Notes: generated by a model not told the origin, from the letters alone. A stretch of DNA of 64,000 bases from CAJQQY01 sp964564545 (GCA_964564545.1 CAZMBP010000002.1:1-64000); one strand, 5' to 3'. Counted from the first letter of the stretch, positions 50,894-58,575 are shown. Program-made: numbers and translations.

Positions 50894-51631
50894 CTACTCA
50901 GTTATGATTGGAATTTTTCTTTCCGTTTTCCAAAAGTTTAAAAGTGTTTGATTGGTTGATATTTTTGCAATATAGAAATGGCGGAAACTATTGAAAATAG
51001 TAGATTTTTTAGCACTTTCAATAACTACTTCAGTAGGTATACCATAATTTGAGTGAATAAAAAATAACTGGTTTTTTCTTTTTAATAAAAAACCAACATG
51101 GCTATCATTGAGTCCTACAAAATAAATTCCTTTCGTTAAACTGGTTTTTATTTCTTCCAAACATACTTCAAAAGTATCACTTTGTATATCTAAAATTGGT
51201 TCTCCGACACTCAACGTCTTTGCTTCGTGGATAGGTAATTGTTGTGCTAATTTATATCGGTTTAAATTAAATCCAAGATGTTTTAACGTAGTAGAAACAA
51301 AATACCCACAAGCAATTTTTTCTTCATTTGGAACATTAGTATGCCCATTAAAATCCCAGGGTGTTCCATACCAGTATGGAAAAATTTTATTGACTAAAGC
51401 CTCCTCCAAAAAATAGGAAAGACTATCTCTTGAATTCTTCTCCGCTCGAATTTTTTTACAAAGTTTTGGATATGAAATTTGTAAAGGAATAGTATCAATA
51501 TTTAGTTGTTCAAAATCAAAAACTTCTCCTTGAGGTTCGATAATAGTCTTAGGGGAATTTTTTTTATTTTCAGTTGAAGTACAACTAATAATCAGAAAAG
51601 AAATAACAGTAATTATGATTTTTTTTTTCAT
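50894..51631 (-). CDS. Lipoprotein with NlpC/P60-like cysteine peptidase features
   Basis: This is a 245-residue lipoprotein (MKKKIIITVISFLIISC, Cys17). The core reads YWYGTPWDFNGHTNVPNEEK then IACGYFVSTTLKHLGF, with a candidate catalytic Cys in ACGYF at the start of a helix. A candidate His follows on a strand in GLNDSHVGFLLKRKNQLFFI. This Cys-then-His order and the 'WYGT..D..G' lead-in resemble NlpC/P60 or CHAP amidases that cut peptidoglycan peptides, but no exact family could be named. It would act in the periplasm. It has no cotranscribed neighbour. Confidence 0.6.
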   Translation of the reverse strand: MKKKIIITVISFLIISCTSTENKKNSPKTIIEPQGEVFDFEQLNIDTIPLQISYPKLCKKIRAEKNSRDSLSYFLEEALVNKIFPYWYGTPWDFNGHTNVPNEEKIACGYFVSTTLKHLGFNLNRYKLAQQLPIHEAKTLSVGEPILDIQSDTFEVCLEEIKTSLTKGIYFVGLNDSHVGFLLKRKNQLFFIHSNYGIPTEVVIESAKKSTIFNSFRHFYIAKISTNQTLLNFWKTERKIPIITE

Positions 51632-51731
51632 GCTTTATTTTTTTGGTAGGTAGCCGTAAAACGTTCAACTAAATTTTTTTTATCTATAAACTTTTAATGA
51701 AAAAAAATAAAAAAGAAACGAGTCAACTTCT

Positions 51732-51739
51732 TACCTTCG
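51732..51739 (+). promoter_or_regulatory. Candidate -7 box (TACCTTCG) for the enoyl-CoA hydratase gene
   Basis: TACCTTCG differs from TAnnTTTG at one position and lies 17 nt before the ATG at 51756. No TTG is seen at -33, so this is a weak call. Confidence 0.3.
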
Positions 51740-51755
51740 CAAAAAAAAAACAATA

Positions 51756-52538
51756 ATGAAGTACGAAAATATTATAGTAAAAAATGTTAAAGGAATTGTA
51801 ACCTTAACGATCAATCGAGAGAAAGCATTAAATGCATTGAACAAGCATGTTTTTAATGAGATTGAACACTTTTTTGCAGTATCTGCTCCAAAGAGAAAAA
51901 CAATGAAAGGGGTGATCATCACGGGTGCAGGAGAGAAGGCATTTGTAGCAGGTGCAGACATTAAGGAATTTTTAGATTTTAAAGGAGATGATGCAATGGA
52001 TGTTTCAGCAAGAGGGCAAGGTGTTTTTGATTTAATTGAAAATTTTTCTAAACCAGTCATTGCAGCTGTGAATGGTTTTGCATTGGGTGGTGGTTGTGAA
52101 TTAGCAATGGCTTGTCATATGCGAATCGCTAGTGAAAAAGCAAGATTTGGACAACCTGAAGTTAATCTTGGAATTATTCCTGGTTATGGTGGAACACAAC
52201 GCTTGCCTCAATTAATTGGCCGTGGCAGAGCATTGGAATATTTAATGACAGGTGATATGATTGGAGCAGAAGAAGCGCATAGAATAGGCTTAGTGAATCA
52301 TGTTGTCCCTCATGGAGAAGAAGTGAAAAAGGCAAAAGAGATTATTGAAAAGATCGCATCAAAAGCACCAATTGCTGTTGCTAAAATTATAGAATGTGTT
52401 GATGATGCATTCAATGGAGTGATTGATGGATTTAACTCTGAGGTAAGATCTTTTGGTTCAGTATCGCACACGGAAGATTTTAAGGAAGGAGCAAAAGCAT
52501 TTGTGGAAAGAAGAAAAGCAGAGTTTAAAGGGAAGTAA
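51756..52538 (+). CDS. Enoyl-CoA hydratase/isomerase
   Basis: This is a 260-residue crotonase-fold enzyme. Features are the CoA-site NREKALNALN, the oxyanion-hole/first-Glu regions AGEKAFVAGADIKEF and GFALGGGCELAMAC, and the second-Glu segment FGQPEVNLGIIPGYGGTQRL. Both catalytic glutamates of true hydratases are in place, so hydration of 2-enoyl-CoA in beta-oxidation or a related CoA pathway is likely; chain-length preference is unknown. It is a single gene with its own terminator. Confidence 0.93.
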   Translation: MKYENIIVKNVKGIVTLTINREKALNALNKHVFNEIEHFFAVSAPKRKTMKGVIITGAGEKAFVAGADIKEFLDFKGDDAMDVSARGQGVFDLIENFSKPVIAAVNGFALGGGCELAMACHMRIASEKARFGQPEVNLGIIPGYGGTQRLPQLIGRGRALEYLMTGDMIGAEEAHRIGLVNHVVPHGEEVKKAKEIIEKIASKAPIAVAKIIECVDDAFNGVIDGFNSEVRSFGSVSHTEDFKEGAKAFVERRKAEFKGK

Positions 52539-52593
52539 TATTTTGTTGAATCAATTTTGCAAGCTTACTTTTACTAGATTGTAAATAATAAAA

Positions 52594-52626
52594 AAAGGCT
52601 GTTAGTGTTGTTCATTAACAGCCTTT
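52594..52626 (+). terminator. Terminator after the enoyl-CoA hydratase
   Basis: AAAGGCTGTTA (52594-52604) and TAACAGCCTTT (52616-52626) form a perfect 11-bp stem with an 11-nt loop, followed by a T-rich stretch. Confidence 0.85.
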
Positions 52627-52667
52627 CCTATTATTTTTTTTAGAAAAATTTGCATTATAATTTTATT

Positions 52668-52683
52668 ATCGTATTTTTACGAT
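52668..52683. promoter_or_regulatory. ArsR-type operator 1
   Basis: The 16-bp palindrome ATCGTATTTTTACGAT lies 14 bp upstream of the regulator's ATG. Counting the next three bases (TAA), it shares 17 of 19 positions with a site in front of the next gene. Such ATCG..CGAT dyads are the kind bound by ArsR/SmtB repressors, so it is probably the autoregulatory operator. Confidence 0.65.
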
Positions 52684-52696
52684 TAAGTAATTCAAT

Positions 52697-53017
52697 ATGG
52701 CAGTTGCAAAGAAAAATTTATTTACAAATGAAGAGAATAGAATTGCAGATTTAGCAAAAGCTATTTCTCATCCTGCACGTGTTTCTATTTTACTATACTT
52801 AATCAAAAAGAATAGTTGTGTGTGTGGTGATATTGTTGATGAATTACCACTTTCGCAATCCACAGTCTCGCAACATTTGAAAGAATTAAAGCGTGTTGGG
52901 ATTTTACAGGGAGAAATCGAAGGAACTAAAACTTGCTATTGCATCAACTCTGAAGTGTGGATGGAAATGGGGAATTTATTTAAAGGTTTGACGGAGAAGT
53001 TTAGAGGATGTTGTTAA
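52697..53017 (+). CDS. ArsR/SmtB-family metalloregulator
   Basis: This is a 106-residue winged-helix repressor. The helix alpha-3 carries SCVCGDIVDELPLSQSTVSQ (Cys41, Cys43), the CxC placement of As(III)/Sb(III)-sensing ArsR proteins, followed by HLKELKRVGILQGEIEG. Further cysteines are Cys80/Cys82 in the wing and a C-terminal GCC (105-106). It should bind the dyad in front of its own gene and release it upon metalloid binding. The next gene, DUF6428, has a matching operator. No ArsB, Acr3 or ArsC is next to it. Confidence 0.88.
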   Translation: MAVAKKNLFTNEENRIADLAKAISHPARVSILLYLIKKNSCVCGDIVDELPLSQSTVSQHLKELKRVGILQGEIEGTKTCYCINSEVWMEMGNLFKGLTEKFRGCC

Positions 53018-53045
53018 TCTAAAAAGATTTTTTTTGACTTTAATC

Positions 53046-53061
53046 ATCGTTTTTATACGAT
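53046..53061. promoter_or_regulatory. ArsR-type operator 2
   Basis: ATCGTTTTTATACGAT, 33 bp upstream of the DUF6428 start, is a near-copy of operator 1 (ATCGTnTTTnTACGATTAA in both). It suggests separate control of the DUF6428 gene by the same regulator. Confidence 0.65.
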
Positions 53062-53093
53062 TAATATATTTTTAAATAATAAAATTACCAATT

Positions 53094-53603
53094 ATGAATA
53101 CAGGAGAATTTCTGGAATTACTCGATCAAAATGAAGGAAAAGAATTGATGTTTGAATACAAACAAAATGAATTTGTTCCTTTATCTTATCATATTACTGA
53201 AGTGAAAACTATGCATGTTGATTCAGTAGATTGTGGCGGATTTGCACATTCTTACGATGAAACTGTTGTCCAACTTTGGATTAGTGGAGAAGAAGAAAAA
53301 GACAGAGCAATGGAAACGGAAAAAGCATTAAAGATTTTTAATATCGTTGATTCTAAAACTGCACTTAAAAGAGACACTCCAATTTTCTTTGAGTGGGGAC
53401 ATGGTGATTTATTAACTTCTGTTTACAAAGTGCAAGCTGTGGAAAATACTGATAATAAAATTGTGGTGAAATTATTTGTTCCTCCAACGGTTTGTAAACC
53501 AAGAGTTGCTTTGGAAATTGCACAAGGAAATAGTGAAGGCTGCTGTGGAAGTCCAACAAAAGAAATGGTAGAGTTGGGACAAGCTGCTCGGAAGTGCTGT
53601 TAA
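53094..53603 (+). CDS. DUF6428 family protein of arsenic-type loci
   Basis: This 169-residue cytosolic protein matches DUF6428: NTGEFLELLDQNEGKELMFE, YHITEVKTMHVDSVDCGGFA, FFEWGHGDLLTSVYKVQAVE, and a Cys-rich tail GCCGSPT (Cys150/151) ... RKCC (Cys168/169). As I recall, members sit next to arsR in Bacteroidota arsenic operons, and the function is unknown. The paired cysteines plus His residues could bind arsenite or a metal. It is preceded by its own ArsR-type operator and ends 107 bp before the acetyltransferase gene. Confidence 0.8.
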   Translation: MNTGEFLELLDQNEGKELMFEYKQNEFVPLSYHITEVKTMHVDSVDCGGFAHSYDETVVQLWISGEEEKDRAMETEKALKIFNIVDSKTALKRDTPIFFEWGHGDLLTSVYKVQAVENTDNKIVVKLFVPPTVCKPRVALEIAQGNSEGCCGSPTKEMVELGQAARKCC

Positions 53604-53620
53604 AAGAAAATTAACTAGTG

Positions 53621-53690
53621 ACGAACACCGACTTGACTAACAATATTTCCTGCATAAAAAGATGGGGATGTCAGTTGAGTCGGTGTTCGT
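53621..53690. repeat. Intergenic inverted repeat, 13-nt perfect arms
   Basis: ACGAACACCGACT (53621-53633) is complementary to AGTCGGTGTTCGT (53678-53690). It sits between the DUF6428 and acetyltransferase genes. The longer GTG-initiated frame for the next gene (from 53618) would run through this repeat, which is one reason to prefer the ATG at 53711. Confidence 0.7.
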
Positions 53691-53710
53691 TTGTGGCTAA
53701 AATATTTGTG

Positions 53711-54196
53711 ATGAAAATCCGATCCCTCCAAAAAAAAGACTGGCCTTCCGTTAGACGTATATACCAAGAAGGAATCGATACTGGATATGCCACTTTCGAA
53801 ACCGAAGTTCCTGACTGGGAAACTTGGGATGCTAAATTCTTACCTACCTGCAGATTAGTTTTAGAACATGAAAATAAAATTTTAGGATGGGCAGTTTTGT
53901 CTGCTGCGTCCAAAAGATACGTATATCGTGGTGTTGCGGAAGTCACAATTTATCGAGATTTAAAATCTACCCAAAAAGGAATTGGTTCCGCATTAATGGC
54001 AGCATTGATTGAAGCTTCAGAAAAAGAAAATTTTTGGACTTTGCAATCAAGCATTTTTCCACAAAATAAACCAAGTCTGCATTTACATGAAAAATTTGGT
54101 TTCAGAGTTATTGGAAGGAGAGAGCGCATCGCTCAAAGAAATGGAAAATGGAATGATACGATCCTTATGGAACGTAGAAGTTCTGTTGTTAATTGA
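53711..54196 (+). CDS. GNAT acetyltransferase, phosphinothricin/ArsN1-like
   Basis: With the ATG at 53711 the enzyme is 161 residues. It starts MKIRSLQKKDWPSVRRIYQE, has AKFLPTCRLVLEHENKILGW, VYRGVAEVTIYRDLKSTQKG, IGSALMAALIEASEKENFWT (acetyl-CoA loop KGIGSAL) and LHEKFGFRVIGRRERIAQRN. This is the PAT/Bar type, which acetylates phosphinothricin-like amino acids. A branch found in ars operons (ArsN1) acetylates arsinothricin, and the neighbouring ArsR/DUF6428 genes favour that reading. It also resembles general PAT enzymes, so the substrate remains a proposal. No third ArsR operator is seen before it. Confidence 0.82.
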   Translation: MKIRSLQKKDWPSVRRIYQEGIDTGYATFETEVPDWETWDAKFLPTCRLVLEHENKILGWAVLSAASKRYVYRGVAEVTIYRDLKSTQKGIGSALMAALIEASEKENFWTLQSSIFPQNKPSLHLHEKFGFRVIGRRERIAQRNGKWNDTILMERRSSVVN

Positions 54197-54243
54197 TAGT
54201 CAATGACTTACACAACTGGTTTTTACTTTTATGAAAAAAGTGG

Positions 54244-54251
54244 TACTTTTG
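54244..54251 (+). promoter_or_regulatory. Candidate -7 box (TACTTTTG) ahead of the long palindrome
   Basis: TACTTTTG matches TAnnTTTG; no TTG lies at -33. It is 15 nt upstream of the 163-bp palindrome, and transcription from here would place the whole palindrome in the 5' leader of the HU/SPOR gene. Confidence 0.4.
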
Positions 54252-54265
54252 CATTTCAAAAATTA

Positions 54266-54428
54266 AGAGCTTGTTGGGGAAATAGATTTTGAGATAAAAC
54301 ATTTCCTTTTTTGATGAAACGATGCGAAAAAATAGGAACATAGTCTGCACTATTTGACTTTTTTTTCAAAGACGTGTCATCAAAAAAAGAACTAGTTTTA
54401 GCCGAAATTTGATTTCCCAACAAGCTCT
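54266..54428 (+). repeat. 163-bp near-complete palindrome
   Basis: The outer arms AGAGCTTGTTGGG.. (54266 onward) and ..CCCAACAAGCTCT (ending 54428) match. Further inward, CCTTTTTTGATGAAACG (about 54305-54321) mirrors CGTGTCATCAAAAAAAG. The centre is ATAGT-CTGC-ACTAT (about 54341-54354). It reads as one imperfect hairpin with arms near 80 nt. Confidence 0.8.
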
Positions 54429-54491
54429 AAACATATTATAACTCCCATCTCCCTAAAATGGAAATGAAGGGAAACCGTAAAATTTTAGATC

Positions 54492-55661
54492 ATGGCGTAC
54501 GACGTAGCTTCTAGTATATATGAGTTACTTTTCGAAAAGAACTCAGTTATTGTACCAGGCTTTGGAGGGTTTGAACTTCAACAACAACCTGCAAATATAG
54601 ATCATATTAAATCGACTATTTCACCTCCAAATAAAGTTCCTTCATTCAATAAAAATTTGACGATCAACGATGGCGTTTTGGTGGATTACATCCAAAACCA
54701 AAACAATTGTACTTTAGAAGAAGCAAATAAAATTGTAGAAGATTTTATTGCTGAAATGGAAGCTAAAATTGAGAAAAAAGAAATTGTAGAATTTCCAAAG
54801 GTTGGAAGAATTTATAAAGATTATAATAAGTCTCTTCAGTTTTTACCTTACGATACTAATTTTAATGCCGATTCATTTGGATTACCAACTATTGATATTC
54901 ATCCTTTTTCAAGGAGTGAGTCTGTCAAAAAAGAAACTGCTACAAAAGCAGCTGCATCTCTTGACTTGACAAAAGTGCCTGCAGAATCTACTGAAGTGAA
55001 AACTCCAATTTTTGAAGAACCTACTCCTGAACCAAAACGAACACCGGAAGAAATTCGAGTGGGAGGAATTCCGGTGGAGGAAGATAAAGGTTTCTTTAAA
55101 TGGGCACAAATGACCTTGCCATTATTGATTTTAGTATCAGTTGCTTTAATTGCTTTTAGCTATTTTATGTTACGAGATAAAGATGCTAAACCTACTGATG
55201 GTAATCAAGAAGCAAATTCAATGTCTTTAACTGACGATAAAAATGTAAATGTAAAACCACCATATTCTATTAATGATTCTGAAACGACAGAACTGCCTCA
55301 AGATTCAGATTCTGAAAATGATCAAAGGTTAGAGGATGATATTGCTGCTGGGAATTCAACATCAGACGAAGTTGATGATTCAACCGATGATGAAGAACAA
55401 AGTTCAAATATTAGCGATAATACAACTTCTGAGAATGAGTGTATCATAATAGTCGGGCAATTCGGAAGTGAAAAAAATATTGATAAAATGATTCGTAAAC
55501 TTGAAAATGATGGGTATGAATCATACAAGGGTTGGAGTGAAGAAAAAGGCTTAACTACTGTTGGTGTTAAATTTACCTACAACAGCGAAAGCAAAAAAGA
55601 AATGATGCTTCGAAGGTTAAAATCAAAATATCATCCTGATGCTTGGATATTAAGAGAGTAA
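54492..55661 (+). CDS. HU (CCDC81-type) domains fused through a TM to a SPOR domain
   Basis: This is a 389-residue protein. Two prokaryotic CCDC81-like HU domains lie at the N-terminus (about 1-60: SSIYELLFEKNSVIVPGFGG; and 65-130: INDGVLVDYIQNQNNCTLEE). A membrane helix (about 205-226) is followed by an acidic Ser/Asp-rich spacer. A C-terminal SPOR domain runs from about 315 to 389 (CIIIVGQFGSEKNIDKMIRK; YESYKGWSEEKGLTTVGVKF). SPOR domains bind denuded peptidoglycan glycan strands at the division septum, and the HU part faces the cytosol. This links cytosol, membrane and septal wall. A long structured leader precedes it. Confidence 0.88.
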   Translation: MAYDVASSIYELLFEKNSVIVPGFGGFELQQQPANIDHIKSTISPPNKVPSFNKNLTINDGVLVDYIQNQNNCTLEEANKIVEDFIAEMEAKIEKKEIVEFPKVGRIYKDYNKSLQFLPYDTNFNADSFGLPTIDIHPFSRSESVKKETATKAAASLDLTKVPAESTEVKTPIFEEPTPEPKRTPEEIRVGGIPVEEDKGFFKWAQMTLPLLILVSVALIAFSYFMLRDKDAKPTDGNQEANSMSLTDDKNVNVKPPYSINDSETTELPQDSDSENDQRLEDDIAAGNSTSDEVDDSTDDEEQSSNISDNTTSENECIIIVGQFGSEKNIDKMIRKLENDGYESYKGWSEEKGLTTVGVKFTYNSESKKEMMLRRLKSKYHPDAWILRE

Positions 55662-55701
55662 AGAAGTTTGGAAAAACAATTTTCCTAAACATCGATTTTA
55701 A

Positions 55702-55738
55702 AGCGCGTAACAAGACATTAGTTTTGTTGCGCCTTTTT
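55702..55738 (+). terminator. Terminator after the HU/SPOR gene
   Basis: GCGTAACAA (55704-55712) pairs with TTGTTGCGC (55723-55731) with one G-U position, followed by a seven-T run. Confidence 0.8.
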
Positions 55739-55744
55739 TTATTC

Positions 55745-55799
55745 TCCACAGATTCATGATTATTAAATTTGTTAAAATCTGCGTAATCTGTTGTGAAAA
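55745..55799. repeat. Short palindromic repeat with AATCTG/CAGATT word
   Basis: CTCCACAGATT at 55744-55754 and AATCTGTTGTG at 55785-55795 are roughly complementary; AAAATCTGCGTAATCTGT lies inside. The CCACAGATT word is shared with the rpe-flanking elements (27061-27069), so it may be a diverged relative. Confidence 0.45.
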
Positions 55800-55803
55800 G
55801 TTT

Positions 55804-56517
55804 CTATAAGTTTTTATAAAAATTATCTGAACAACTTTCCTTTATTCCATTTCTCTCTCGAGTTACCCTCACTCGCTTCCCATTTTCTTCTTTTTCTACA
55901 AAAAACTCAACGGCACATTTTTCAATGGGGTTTTCTGCACAGAGATGCATGACAATTTCTTTTTCCAAGATTTCAAATTGAAAAGAAATCGGAAAATTAA
56001 AAGAATTCAAAAACCTCAAATCTTTATGTCCATAAACAACTGTCGCATCTGAGCCCATTGGAGTGTACCGACTTTCTTCTGTATAAATATCCAAACTATG
56101 CGGATGCCTTTCCAAAATTTCTAAGCCAGCTTCTAAAACCAAATGATATATGATTCCACTTAACTGACAAAGTCCTCCACCATAATCTAAATCTAGTTTA
56201 TTGCCGACCAAGTTCCGACCTTTTTTAAAACCATTTTGAGGAATAGGTTGAGGAATCAGATGCCAATAAGAAAAAATCTGTTGAGGTGATATTTCCAATT
56301 TCTCAATTTGCTGAATCGCTAAACGAAGATTATGTTTTTTATTTTCTGAATAATCATTTTTCCGAATTGGCTGACTCATTGAAAGTTGTTGAGGAAGGGA
56401 AATGCGAGGCGTATTTTTTTTAACAAAAGAAAAATAACGGTAGGAGAGTAGGTCTTTTACGAAGGTAAAAAGTACTCGAAGTTGGAGACGAAGGTAAGGG
56501 GGAATTAATTTTTTCAA
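55804..56517 (-). CDS. VanW-like protein
   Basis: This is a 237-residue protein with the VanW domain: FSYWHLIPQPIPQNGFKKGR, then DYGGGLCQLSGIIYHL (residues 111-126, containing the conserved GGGLCQLS motif) and HPHSLDIYTEE. It continues with beta strands to a basic C-terminus. No signal peptide or clear TM is present. VanW proteins are named from vancomycin-resistance clusters but their function is unknown, and no other van gene occurs here. The methyltransferase gene lies 32 bp upstream on the same strand. Confidence 0.88.
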   Translation of the reverse strand: MKKLIPPYLRLQLRVLFTFVKDLLSYRYFSFVKKNTPRISLPQQLSMSQPIRKNDYSENKKHNLRLAIQQIEKLEISPQQIFSYWHLIPQPIPQNGFKKGRNLVGNKLDLDYGGGLCQLSGIIYHLVLEAGLEILERHPHSLDIYTEESRYTPMGSDATVVYGHKDLRFLNSFNFPISFQFEILEKEIVMHLCAENPIEKCAVEFFVEKEENGKRVRVTRERNGIKESCSDNFYKNL

Positions 56518-56549
56518 AAATCAGCTTATTATTTTTTGGTGATTTGAAG

Positions 56550-57230
56550 TTATTTTTTCCTTAAAAATACAAAATGGTAAGAAGCCCATTTTTTTAAAAA
56601 AGATTTACACAACCAGGAATCTAGTGTCCTAAAAAATGAGCGTAACGCAACCGGCACTCGATGTATTGGAAAAAACAAAACACCCTCATATCCATCCACC
56701 TCAAACAAATCACCCGTCAATTTTTGAATCGAATCTATATCCAAAGCAGTATTTCCATGCCAACCATCTTTTTGATAATTAATCAATTGTCTTCGAGTTT
56801 GGGACGGAAAATCAAAAATCAAAACACCATTAGGTTTTAATATTCGATGAGCTTCCTGAATGGTTTTTTCAATTGTTCCTAAATCCAAGTGCATAAAAAC
56901 ATGCAAGCTATAAATCGCTTCAAACGATTCATCTTCAAAAGGCATTTTTGAAATATCACTTACTGTTAATTTATGTTTAGGAAATTTTTCTTTCGCTTCA
57001 CTTAACATTCCTTCACTAAAATCAACTCCATTCTCTGCAAAATCCAAAAATCGACCAGTTCCACACCCCATATCTAAAATTGATTTTTTTGAAATATGAC
57101 CCAACCTCTGCACTAAAATCTGTCGTTCCTGAAAGTGAAGGTATTGTCCATAAGAGTTATTGAAGCGGTCATCATCATATTCAGAAGCTAATTGATCGTA
57201 GTAATTTTTTATAGCAGTTTTTTCTTCCAT
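56550..57230 (-). CDS. Class I SAM-dependent methyltransferase
   Basis: This is a 226-residue protein with motif I SILDMGCGTGRFLDF, GVDFSEGMLSEAKEKF, and SFEAIYSLHVFMHLDLGTIE followed by RILKPNGVLIFDFP. It belongs to the Methyltransf_11/25 type; the C-terminal segment (FFPIHRVPVALRSFFRTLDS) is not diagnostic. The substrate is not indicated. It is followed by the VanW gene 32 bp downstream, so the two probably form one operon. Confidence 0.85.
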   Translation of the reverse strand: MEEKTAIKNYYDQLASEYDDDRFNNSYGQYLHFQERQILVQRLGHISKKSILDMGCGTGRFLDFAENGVDFSEGMLSEAKEKFPKHKLTVSDISKMPFEDESFEAIYSLHVFMHLDLGTIEKTIQEAHRILKPNGVLIFDFPSQTRRQLINYQKDGWHGNTALDIDSIQKLTGDLFEVDGYEGVLFFPIHRVPVALRSFFRTLDSWLCKSFLKKWASYHFVFLRKK

Positions 57231-57678
57231 TTTTGATAAAAAAATTGAATTTGGTAAGAGATTTTAAAATCGAAAATATATTTTTTTAATTATGAATTAT
57301 ATGAATTATAATCTGTTTTTAATTTTTATTTAAAATTAAATTCTGTTTTTAAATGCAATGTAACTTTTATTTAGAATTTTATTTTGTAATAATGCTTTTT
57401 TTAATGAACTATTCATTCTACATTTGTGTTATAATTGCAAAGAATATAAAACAAAATCAAGTAAAGCAGAAAGTTGCTTTTATACACACTATAGAGAAAC
57501 ATAAGAAAGTAGGTTTGTAATGTTTATGAAAACTTAAAATGGTCTTATTCTCGCAAAGGCGTAAAGGTTTATTGAAAAAAATCAATCGAATTTTATACTT
57601 TACAACTAAGCGTTTTTGCGAGAGTAAAATTTTTCTTCCCAAAAACACATTTCAAAAATAACATATATTTTGTTTTAA
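57231..57678. other. Divergent gap of about 450 bp with one inverted repeat
   Basis: The region is extremely AT-rich with no protein-like frame. It contains an inverted repeat around the word CTCGCAAA: TTATTCTCGCAAAGGCG (57545-57561) against GCGTTTTTGCGAGAGTAA (57610-57627) with about three mismatches. The kdsA promoter should be nearby but has no strict TAnnTTTG box. Confidence 0.5.
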
Positions 57679-57759
57679 ATGAATAATTGTTTTTTTGAAA
57701 AAAATGAAGTGTTCGAAGTTCACCAATTTTTATTATTTAATTACAAACCTAAACAAGCG

Positions 57760-58575
57760 ATGTTAAACCAAGTACCAAAAATCAAACATTTAGATCGTAA
57801 TCATTTTTTCTTAATTGCTGGACCTTGTGCGATTGAAAGCCGAGAAATGGCATTCGAAATAGCGGAGAAAGTAAGTGGAATTTGTGAACGATTAGAGATT
57901 CCATATATTTTTAAAGGGTCGTATCGAAAAGCGAATCGATCAAGATTGGATTCTTTTACAGGTATTGGGGATGAGAAAGCGTTGAACATACTTAAAGAAG
58001 TTGGAGAAAAACTCAACCTACCTGTTACTACCGATATTCACACAGATGAAGAAGCAGCAATGGCTGCTCAATATGTTGACATACTACAAATTCCTGCGTT
58101 TTTGTGCCGGCAAACTAATTTGTTAATTGCTGCTGCAAAAACTGGCAAAATTGTCAATATCAAAAAAGGTCAATTTGTAAGTTCTGATGCCATGAAATTT
58201 GCGATGGACAAAGTTGTTCAATCTGGAAATGATAAAGTATGGTTGACAGAGCGAGGAACGACTTTCGGATACCAAGATTTGGTTGTTGACTTTCGAGGAA
58301 TTCCGCAGATGCAAAGTTTTGGAGTACCTGTGGTTTTGGATTGTACCCATTCCTTACAACAACCTAATCAAGCTAGTGGAGTGACGGGCGGAAAACCTGC
58401 TTTGATCGAAACTATTGCTAAAGCAGGGATTGCTGTAGGTGCGGATGGTTTGTTTATCGAAACTCATCCAGATCCTTCAAAAGCTCAATCAGATGGAGCA
58501 AATATGCTTCCTCTTGACCGTTTGGAAGAAATATTAAAACGTTTATTGAAAATTAGGCAATCTTTGGTTTTGTAA
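57760..58575 (+). CDS. kdsA: 3-deoxy-8-phosphooctulonate (KDO 8-P) synthase
   Basis: This TIM-barrel enzyme condenses PEP and arabinose 5-phosphate to KDO 8-phosphate, the first dedicated step toward the KDO of LPS. Motifs present are FFLIAGPCAIES, FKGSYRKANRSRLDSFTGIG, TDIHTDEEAAMAAQYVDILQ, KIVNIKKGQFVSS, VWLTERGTTFGYQDLVVDFR, VVLDCTHSLQQPNQASGVTG and FIETHPDPSKAQSDGANMLP. The ATG at 57760 gives 271 residues, normal for KdsA; an upstream ATG (57679) adds 27 residues with no homology. The organism is therefore expected to make KDO-containing LPS. Confidence 0.96.
   Translation: MLNQVPKIKHLDRNHFFLIAGPCAIESREMAFEIAEKVSGICERLEIPYIFKGSYRKANRSRLDSFTGIGDEKALNILKEVGEKLNLPVTTDIHTDEEAAMAAQYVDILQIPAFLCRQTNLLIAAAKTGKIVNIKKGQFVSSDAMKFAMDKVVQSGNDKVWLTERGTTFGYQDLVVDFRGIPQMQSFGVPVVLDCTHSLQQPNQASGVTGGKPALIETIAKAGIAVGADGLFIETHPDPSKAQSDGANMLPLDRLEEILKRLLKIRQSLVL

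Noticed and set aside
53618..53710. GTG-started extension of the ArsN1-like acetyltransferase
   Set aside because: It reads through an intergenic inverted repeat and adds 31 residues before the conserved GNAT start.
57679..57759. Upstream ATG of kdsA
   Set aside because: KdsA proteins begin close to the GPCAIES motif; the 27 extra residues show no family similarity.
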